DNA from: Sepiola atlantica | Lineage: Eukaryota > Mollusca > Cephalopoda > Sepiida > Sepiolidae | Direction: 5' to 3' | Assembly: GCA_963556195.1 (NCBI GenBank) | Contig: OY744531.1 | Location: 53,079,700 to 53,143,699 of the forward strand | DNA length: 64,000 nt | In this document: positions 57,230 through 64,000 of the stretch, piece by piece | Layout of the letters: every line of letters starts with the position of its first letter | How positions within the stretch are numbered: the stretch's first letter is position 1 | Position numbers and translations under genes: made by a program | The notes under the pieces: model-generated | What the model was told of the DNA's origin: nothing | What the model saw: only the letters and a program-made list of their open reading frames with translations | Database searches by the model: none

Positions 57230-57530
57230 ATTTAAAGCATGGGGCCTTTTAAAGAAATAATCGGATTAATCTGATAATCATACACTCGTACATCTTTATT
57301 GATGGAATAAGCCAGATGAATTGCTTTTCTACAAGCTGTGCTAACAGGGACACTACAATAACTATTGACTTCTTCTTCTATATCAAAAGACAATATATGC
57401 ACATTGAAAGTGTACAGTGAAGCAAAGATTGCCAAATCTCCCACCATACTTTTGATTCAGCATTTCTGAAGTCAAGTGTTCATTAGACATTCACAAACGA
57501 CAGGACGAACTGCTGGGATAAGCAGAGAGA
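57230..57530 (-). pseudogene. OTU-protease-like fragment (weak)
   Basis: Minus-strand frame GDLAIFASLYTFNVHILSFD then KAIHLAYSINKDVRVYDY; just upstream in another frame is EMLNQKYGG. The pattern YGG.DL.IFA....F.VHI...(about 30 residues)...IHLAY....HYD is that of the C-terminal part of OTU-type cysteine proteases. The expected catalytic His is not seen (DVRVYDY instead of HYD) and the Cys-box is not found. OTU domains occur in both host genes and large transposons. Confidence 0.25.
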
Positions 57531-58191
57531 TATAGGTCTTATTTTGAAGTTGTAATTTTCCTAAACTCTTTGCTCATGTCAAGTTTGAGAGTTTAACTCA
57601 TCCTACGTGGTTACCTATACGGAATTGTTAGAAATATGGGTTAATACCTTTCCCAAAAGGATCAAAGAAAGTGTTTTTTACAACCATTTTCACTGTCAAT
57701 TTACGATATCTCACATCAAAGTATTGGCCGAAGTCGATGATCCTTAACATAGCTAGTCCGACAAGAATTGGTATTTCAGAGTGATATAGCTGATATATGA
57801 TTACCATTATAGATACTAGCAAAGATATGCTCCCTCTAATCGCATCATTCTGCTAGTATATATGATGAATGGGCAAACGGGGCGGTAATGCCTGGAGGAT
57901 GGTCTAATGACAATTGAACAGATACTACACTACTCTCTGAACTAAGCATTTAAAGGATATACATTTGTCTGAAATTTTATAGTAAATTGAATTGAGCATT
58001 AAAATATAGTGTTAGTATAATTTCAGCTTAAGAGAGACTGATAAAAATCTCTATTAGTAGTATATATCCATCCTTCCTTCCATATCCTATAACAAGGGAA
58101 GTCGTCGAGGAGTCATACAGATATTTTATCTGTCATAGCTTTTCATTGGGCATGATACAATCTTGTCGATCTAATGTCCTCTCTAAGATAC
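57531..58191. other. Unassigned; one array-type block at 57895-57934
   Basis: GGAGGATGGTCTAATGACAA then GAACAGATACTACACTAC matches the five blocks at 37216-37545. Confidence 0.5.
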
Positions 58192-58302
58192 ATACAGCAC
58201 CCGATATTCCCAAATGGTCACATATTTAATATGTGCCAGGCTCAATGTCGCTTAACTTCGGTGATGTAATGGGAACCAATGTTTCAACGAGATTATGCCG
58301 TA
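58192..58302 (-). pseudogene. 5S rRNA-like sequence, copy 3 (best match)
   Basis: The plus strand reads as a complemented protostome 5S gene end to end: ACAGCACCCGATATTCCCA, ATGGTCACATATTTAATATG, CCAGGCTCAATGTCGCTTAA, CTTCGGTGATG, GAACCAATGTTTCAACGAG and ATTATGCCGTA. The internal control region (equivalent of GAAGTTAAGC and the GATCACCG block) is best kept in the A-box part. Substitutions at many stem positions make function unlikely. Confidence 0.82.
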
Positions 58303-58833
58303 TTATAATTTGAATTACTGGAACAAGTCTCAAATTATATTGATCTCAATTAACTTTATAATATCTCTAGTTGATATAACAACAATCTATTGAGCTTATC
58401 TTAATATCTGCGGTATTTGGAAATCTTGTAAAATGCCTATATTTTAAATATACCTATATTTATATAGCTATATTATTCTATTGTGCATTATCACTCAAAT
58501 GGAGTCAAAGTTTTTCTTACTCTGATTTTAAAACTAAAGCTATTCTTTGTTGAGCTTAATTAGAATACCGGTAGATATGCTCATAAAAGAATTATTTCCC
58601 ATGTCTACAAAATATATCCCTATACTATCTGAAGAAATGTACAGAAGAGACTTTATCGAAACCATAAACAAAAGAGGCGTGTTAGTACCCTCATAAAATA
58701 CTGAACGATAAAATATTTCCCAAAAGTCTTTGAAACGATCGTACGCCTAATGGAAGTTTGTTTCGAATATTTGGAAGAATACTGAAATTATATTAATCTC
58801 AAATAACATATTCCTGAGTTCGAAGAGATACAC
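58303..58833. other. Unassigned
   Basis: No gene or repeat recognised. Confidence 0.4.
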
Positions 58834-58867
58834 CTGAAGAAGGCCGGGGATTACAGCGGCCGAAACG
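58834..58867 (+). other. Hammerhead-like motif with a 5-bp stem II
   Basis: CTGAAGA, A, stem GGCCG (58842-58846), loop, stem CGGCC (58857-58861), then GAAACG. This is the CUGAUGA-stem II-GAAA order of a hammerhead ribozyme core, with one core change (U to A). Similar hairpins are known from Penelope-like retroelements. Confidence 0.4.
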
Positions 58868-58947
58868 TTTTGATGATAACACTCAAGATAAGAAATGTAG
58901 TTCGAATTAACAAAATTATACAAATTATAAATCCTCATCTAAAAAAA

Positions 58948-58949
<2 letters not shown>

Positions 58950-59017
<68 letters not shown>
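58950..59017. repeat. (TA)n microsatellite
   Basis: About 33 TA units. Confidence 0.97.
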
Positions 59018-59019
<2 letters not shown>

Positions 59020-59756
59020 GACAAATAAATATGCATTTGTCTTTATTATTGATTAGTAAATGCTTGGCAGAATTAATCTAATAAAAAGAACAAGAAATAA
59101 AGATTTAAAAGAAAAAAGGATTTACTCAATTATAACCAATAAAATCATAGCAAATTAACATAAACATGTGTCAATCTTTATTTGAAGCATCAATGTTTTA
59201 CCTTCTATTTTTTTATATTCCGTCGATTCAATGAAAAAAGTGACAAAAAATAAGTGAAAAGCCGTTTTTTTCTGTTTCTTAAACTAATAAACGTAATTAC
59301 ACAGAAATCTGTATGAGGAAATCGTTCTAGAAGACAAAAATAAAAAATTTTAAAAGAAAACGGATTAAGAGATGCTAGTTTTAGAAAAGACGGTCATTAA
59401 TTAAATCAGTGTATTTCTTCCGACCTGACCAACGCGATAGACTGAGGATATTTTGAAACTCTTTGAAATGAAAGAAAGAAATCTTAGTGTGGTATGTTGT
59501 GCTTGGCGGGCTATTTGTTTTGATATTTTTTGTTCTGTATTATCTTTACATCAATTATATCTGTTTGTGGTTGTGGTTGTGGTTGTGGTTATTGAGATGG
59601 TGCGCATGTGCATTAGCATCCGTGTATCTGACTCAGCTTATTTTTTGTAGATAGTTTAGAAATGAGAAATATTTGTTCGCATGGTCTATAGAAAACGGAG
59701 ACCACTTCTATGTTGTCATTTCAATGGGAGTTATACATATCAGAGTTCTTTTTTTA
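59018..59756. other. Unassigned; short (GGTTGT)n at 59564-59592
   Basis: No gene recognised. The 65-codon frame at 59453 contains a poly-Val run from the hexanucleotide repeat. Confidence 0.45.
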
Positions 59757-60240
59757 ATTAAAAGTAAGGAGTGGAAAAGAATAAGAGAAAAAAGAGAAAA
59801 GAGAAAAGAAGGTTGGATGGGTTCAATGGCTTTATACAAAAACGAAACAAAAGTGTACGACTGAAAAGTAATCGTAATAGAGAAAGAGAAGGAAGTTAAA
59901 GAAAGTGAGGTAAAAAAAGAAAGAAGGAGAAAGATGTCAGACAGAATAGAAGTGTTAGGAAAGAAAGATAGCTGTAATAAAGAAAGGTGTATATAGTTAA
60001 TAATGAAAAGAAAAAGAAAAAAACTAAAAAGAAGAGGAAGAAGACAAAAAAGAAGGAAAATAAGCAGCAGAGAAAGGGGAGAAGGCAAAGAAGATGATGA
60101 AGAAGGAAAAAAGAAGAAGAAGGCGATGAAGAAGAAGAAAAAGAAAAAGAAGAAAAAGAAGAAGTAGGAAAAGAAGAAGAAGAAGAAGAAGAAGAAGAAG
60201 AAGAAGAAGAAGAAGAAGAAGAAGAAGACGGGAAGTCGAA
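59757..60240. repeat. 480-bp purine-rich tract ending in (GAA)n
   Basis: The plus strand is almost all A and G, grading into about 20 pure GAA/AGA units at 60170-60229. The minus strand gives a Phe-rich 179-codon frame that is not credible. Confidence 0.95.
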
Positions 60241-60419
60241 CGTTCAAAGAAATTATACTGGAAAATAATTACCAAAAATATTTAAAACGAAATAAAATTA
60301 TAAATAAAAACGCAATACATAAAAGTAGAAGTATTTGAAACCAAAAACAAATGACGAATAATTTAAATGAAGATCACTTAAGAAGGAATAAAGAATAAAA
60401 CGAGTAAATCTGGGAACGA

Positions 60420-60474
60420 ATAATAATAATAAAATAATAATAATAATAATAACATTAATAAAATAATAACAATG

Positions 60475-60545
<71 letters not shown>
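60420..60545. repeat. (TAA)n tract at the 5' side of LINE copy E
   Basis: Interrupted and then pure AAT/TAA units, ending directly at the LINE 5' UTR repeat (ATTAGAGTTATTGAACGAC). Confidence 0.97.
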
Positions 60546-60546
60546 T

Positions 60547-60800
60547 AGAGTTATTGAACGACATGTAACGAACGAGCGTCGATTACAATAACAAAAAATA
60601 ACAACAAAGAAATAATAGTGTATGGTAAAAGGAAAGAGATCTCACTAGTGAAGATTATTATTGGTCTCCACGTGCAGTTATGTATTAAACATAATTATTG
60701 AACGACGTGTAACGAATGAGCATCGATTGCAATAACAAAAAATAACAAAAATAAAGTATTTAAAAAAGAGGGAGACACTTCAGTAGAGTCTTATTAATTA
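60547..60800. repeat. ~145-bp tandem duplication in the LINE 5' UTR
   Basis: ATTGAACGACATGTAACGAAC...CGATTACAATAACAAAA (60554) recurs as ATTGAACGACGTGTAACGAAT...CGATTGCAATAACAAAA (60696). Tandem 5' UTR units often carry LINE promoter activity. Confidence 0.85.
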
Positions 60801-61149
60801 TCATGCGGATGTCTGTATAAAACCAAGTTATTTGGCGACTTGTTGTTTATAGTGGATCGCTCACTATTGAAATTGTTGCAGCTAGTAAGTTATTTGATTT
60901 AATTGAAAAGCGTCTTCGTTTTTATTATAAGAAAAAAGAATGTAATAATAGTTGTGGAGTAATAATGATAATCATAGTAATTAATAGTGATGATGATAAT
61001 GATAATAATTACAAGTATCCCAACTGGGGAGCAACTTGCATAGAGGGTTTAGAATTTCGAGCAAGCCATAGCGAACGCAACATCTCTAAGGATAGTAAAT
61101 TGTAAATGTAAATGCCAGGTTGACATCTGGCCTGGTTTAACTGCATTTT

Positions 61150-62510
61150 ATGACAAAGATTGGGTCGTCAGCTATGGATAGCAACTCTCCTAGAGATGGT
61201 ATATCAAGAAAAAATACTATGGAACGAAAAACCTTACACAAACCATACCTCATATTATTAATATATGAGTATTCAAAATTATCAATCGAAAACGACGTAT
61301 GTGGGTCCAGAATGTCCAGTACAGGTCCCACGTCCGGCGGGGCAAAAAACGAGGCTTTTCAATTCGTCACCCAGCGAAACCCTCGAAACAGTAAGACTAA
61401 AACTAAAACTAATTGGACGAAAGCCTTAAATAGAATTGTGATGAAATGTTACTTGAAGAATGACTCCCCCAAGAGACGATATAGACAGTGAATGCACGAA
61501 AGATGGAATGAACAAGGCCTGTTTGAACTATCAGAACAAAGACTCGCAGGACAAGCCCGGGTGATTAGAATTAATGAATGGTTATCGTCTATGGAAATTG
61601 ATAAAACTAAGAAGAGAAATTGAGAGAGAGGACGTAGACGAGCTTTGGGAGATAAATGAACTTGATGTATGTGAAAAAGGTTTATGATAGAAACAACAAC
61701 AAACTCGGAGAGCGGAAATAATGTAACTAATGGTAATTAGGCGGTTTCCACAGATGCAATCGTAAAACATATGATAGAACATGGGATGACAGAGAAAGAT
61801 ATTGATATTTTCAGATTGTTAGACGAGAAACTAAGAGCTGGCAATTTAGAACAGCCGCCGAACCTGCAATTTGTCAATAAGAAAAGACTTAAATCTGTCA
61901 CGACAAAAGTAGCTGATGTCTTGCCATTTTTATAAATAAATAATCTTGTTCAGTGTAATAAAGTTATTAAAGCTGCTGCCAATACTGTATCCAATCTACT
62001 CGGAGTAGAAACACGGAAAAAAGAAGTTAATAAAGATCCCTTGTAAAGGGCACGTTTAAATGGTCAGATAAAACAACTTAGAAAGGATTTAAGTAAAGTG
62101 CAAGTTGTCGAAAATTGCGAACTCAAAAGTCAGAGCGCTAGTGAAAGACTAATCTGTAAGCTTTACATACCGCGAAAAGGTTTAAAGTGTATAATTGAAG
62201 AACTAAAACAGCGGGTCGTAGCTAAGACTGTCAAAGTTAAACGTTACAGTGACAGAATTGAGCAGTATCGACAAAACAGACTGTTTGAGAACAATCAGAA
62301 ACTCTTTTTTGAACAATTAGTAGGAATTGAAAGAGGGAATAACGTTAAACCTGATACTGATCAACCTAGTACATCTGCAAAGTGGATGAAAGATATTGAA
62401 AGGGGTGTGTCCTTTAGAGTAGAAGGGCAAACGAATATAACAGTCACCGTTGAGTTGCCGAAAGACAGGGTTAAAAAAGCTTTCAAATTGGAAAGCACCT
62501 GGACCTGACG
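61150..62510 (+). pseudogene. LINE copy E N-terminal and pre-RT coding region
   Basis: From an ATG at 61150: a basic, Ser/Thr-rich start, then SPKRRYRQ, a stop, and MHERWNEQGLFELSEQRLAG continuing QARVIRINEWLSSMEI, the conserved N-terminal block of this LINE group. Later come IEHGMTEKDIDIFRLLDEKL, LNGQIKQLRKDLSK, GLKCIIEELKQRVVAKTVKV and YRQNRLFENNQKLF, and finally NITVTVELPKDRVKKAF. Stops at 61489, 61621 and 61936 and shifts near 62040 break it. The last open piece runs 62098-62508. The block before RT is thought to bind template RNA; that is by analogy only. Confidence 0.75.
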
Positions 62511-63175
62511 GATTTCAGGGATACTAGTTTAAAAACCTCCCGGTTCTTCACCCACGTCTTGCAGAAATGATAAATGGCTGTTTGACGACAGGTAGATTCC
62601 CTAAATGGATAAAAAGATGTACCACAGTCTTGATCCTAAATATAAAACTTTTAACTAGCTTATTGTCTGAAGGTATTTATGGTCATTTGCACCAAAACAA
62701 TTTGCTACCTGAGGAACAGAAAGGCTGCTGAAAAAGATCACATGACACCAAAGATCAGCTTCTGATCGATGAAATGATCCTGTGAAACTGCAAACGAAGA
62801 ACTACTAACCTGCCATGGAGTGGGTGGATTATAACAAAGCATTTGACATGCTTCATCATTCATGGATACACAAATGCATCAAGATTTTTGGATAGCCCCA
62901 GTATTCAAACAGCTTTTAAAATAGCATGAAAATTGGGAAAACAATTTAACTTCGAGACATGTTGCATTAGGTATAGTGAAAATCATGAGAGGGATTTACC
63001 CGGGCGATAGCCTTTCCCGTTTGCTTTTTGTCATTAGTGTGATCCCAATGACACTTCTCTTACGTAATGCAAAGGCAAGATATAGACATTGGAAATGACT
63101 TCCTACAGTTCAACCACTTACTATTTATAGACCACCTTAAGTTTTTTGGAAAGAATGGCATCCAACTAGATACCT
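62486..63175 (+). pseudogene. LINE copy E reverse transcriptase, left part
   Basis: NWKAPGPDGFQGY at 62486-62524, KNLPVLHPRLAEMINGC, RFPKWIKRCTTVLIL, then a deletion of the YRPI block, YGHLHQNNLLPEEQKGC, DTKDQLLIDEMIL, VDYNKAFDM (motif A, 62824-62850, Asp kept), GIYPGDSLSRLLFVISVIPM (motif B, from 62992) and LLFIDHLK (motif C, 63119-63142; the second metal-binding Asp is His). Stops and frameshifts are present throughout. Confidence 0.8.
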
Positions 63176-63177
63176 TA

Positions 63178-63179
<2 letters not shown>
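63111..63179 (+). repeat. Left copy of a 69-bp duplication flanking (ATG)n
   Basis: CAACCACTTACTATTTATAG...CAACTAGATACCTTAAT. It matches 63393-63461 at about 75 percent and encodes RT motif C. Confidence 0.85.
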
Positions 63180-63383
<204 letters not shown>

Positions 63384-63392
63384 GTCATTGGC

Positions 63393-63461
63393 CAACCATT
63401 TACTATTCACGGGTGACCTTTAGGTTTATGTAAAGAATGAAACCCAACTTGATACCCTAAT
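63393..63461 (+). repeat. Right copy of the 69-bp duplication
   Basis: CAACCATTTACTATTCACGG...CAACTTGATACCCTAAT. RT motif C here reads LLFTGDL followed by a stop. Confidence 0.85.
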
Positions 63462-63978
63462 AACTACGGTTAGATTATTTAGTGACGGCATACGAATGGA
63501 ATTTGGCATCACTGAGTCTGCTATTATTGCTATAAAAAGGGGTAAACTTGTCCATTCAGATAGCCTTGAACTCCCAACAACAGATCTGATAAAGAATGTA
63601 CACAGCGAGAGTGGCTACAAATTCTTGGGAATACTGAGGGCGGATAAGATTAAAAACAAGGAAGTTAAAGACCAGATCACAGCTGAGTACAACAGAAGAA
63701 TAAAGGTTATCTTTGAATCACACCTCCAGAGTCGAAATACAATCTATGCTATCAATGTCAGAGCAGTAACTATAATTCGATATACTGCCGGTATACTTGA
63801 CTGAAATGTAGATGAACTAAAATGTTTGGATACCAAACACGGAAAATGCTTACATGCTTTGCAAAGAAAAGAGATGCAGATCAACTGTATCTATCTCGAA
63901 ATGTAGGTGGTCGAGGTCTACTTTGTGTTGAAGATGTTGTGAATATAGAGGAAGGTTGTCTACATAAATATATTTTTT
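63462..63978 (+). pseudogene. LINE copy E RT thumb-side and downstream region
   Basis: Continues the LINE in register after the right duplicate: MEFGITESAIIAIKRGKL, YKFLGILRADKIKNKEVKDQ, YNRRIKVIFESHLQS, NVRAVTIIRYTAGILD, a stop and a frameshift near 63830, then DADQLYLSRNVGGRGLLCVE, DVVNIEEGCLHKYIF and TAA. KFLGI and IRYTAGI are characteristic of this LINE group. Confidence 0.8.
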
Positions 63979-64000
63979 AAAGTAATGAGATTTTTTTCCG

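Noticed and set aside
58192..58302. A functional 5S rRNA gene
   Set aside because: Many substitutions fall at conserved stem and control-region positions, and there is no tandem 5S cluster.
59708..60247. 179-codon Phe-rich minus frame
   Set aside because: It is the complement of the purine-rich tract.

Overview
This is a stretch of animal nuclear DNA with no host gene that I can recognise. It is strongly AT-rich and holds more than twenty long (TA)n runs, several (TAA)n runs and a dense layer of decayed mobile elements. Element types, the protostome-like 5S rRNA copies and the many tRNA-like SINE fragments fit a lophotrochozoan, most likely a mollusc and possibly a cephalopod. That organism call is an inference from repeat style, at about even odds for cephalopod. 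Most open frames here are microsatellite translations or element remnants.

Layout. 0-2 kb: a minus-strand Ty3/Gypsy gag-pol remnant, interrupted by a segment with telomere-like units. 3.2-5.1 kb: two 3' ends of a LINE family that end in (TAA)n, with a small minus-strand Helitron inserted in the TAA tract. 5.9-9.2 kb: local duplications, and two short repeats with hammerhead-like core boxes. 9.2-11.3 kb: three near-identical tandem copies of a ~717-bp unit. 11.45-13.26 kb: a 1.8-kb element with 87-bp inverted ends and a (TTA)-rich interior. 14.0-14.8 kb: a shrunken hAT element that keeps the start of a transposase-like frame. 15.7-24.1 kb: tRNA-derived SINEs, two weak reverse-transcriptase fragments, a 5S rRNA-like sequence and U2 snRNA-like repeats. 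25.6-26.2 and 45.2-46.3 kb: two overlapping pieces of one CR1/Jockey-like LINE. 30.6-32.5 kb: a minus-strand LINE with a restriction-like-endonuclease type C-terminus.

32.47-36.70 kb is the most unusual part. It is a 4,231-bp Helitron-like element (A|TC...CTAGT|T, 3' hairpin) packed with four tandem arrays. It carries a U2 snRNA-headed repeat. Two of the arrays share a 38-bp period although their sequences look unrelated.

37-44 kb: another 5S-like copy, a degenerate array, a mariner-like MITE, more LINE and SINE remnants. 44.4-44.9 kb: a 480-bp trinucleotide tract. 49.7 kb: a 347-bp MITE. 51.4-51.8 kb: a third LINE remnant. 52.95-56.56 kb: a minus-strand non-autonomous LTR retrotransposon with both LTRs, a polypurine tract and a candidate primer site. 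57-59 kb: an OTU-like fragment, a third 5S-like copy and a hammerhead-like motif. 60.4-64 kb: the longest copy of the TAA-associated LINE. It starts directly after a (TAA)n tract, and an expanded (ATG)n run splits its reverse-transcriptase frame.

The elements nest inside one another but form no pathway. The two themes worth following are small structural-RNA genes (5S, U2, tRNA) recruited as repeat heads, and a LINE lineage tied to (TAA)n tracts. Boundaries are by eye; many are good only to tens of bases.
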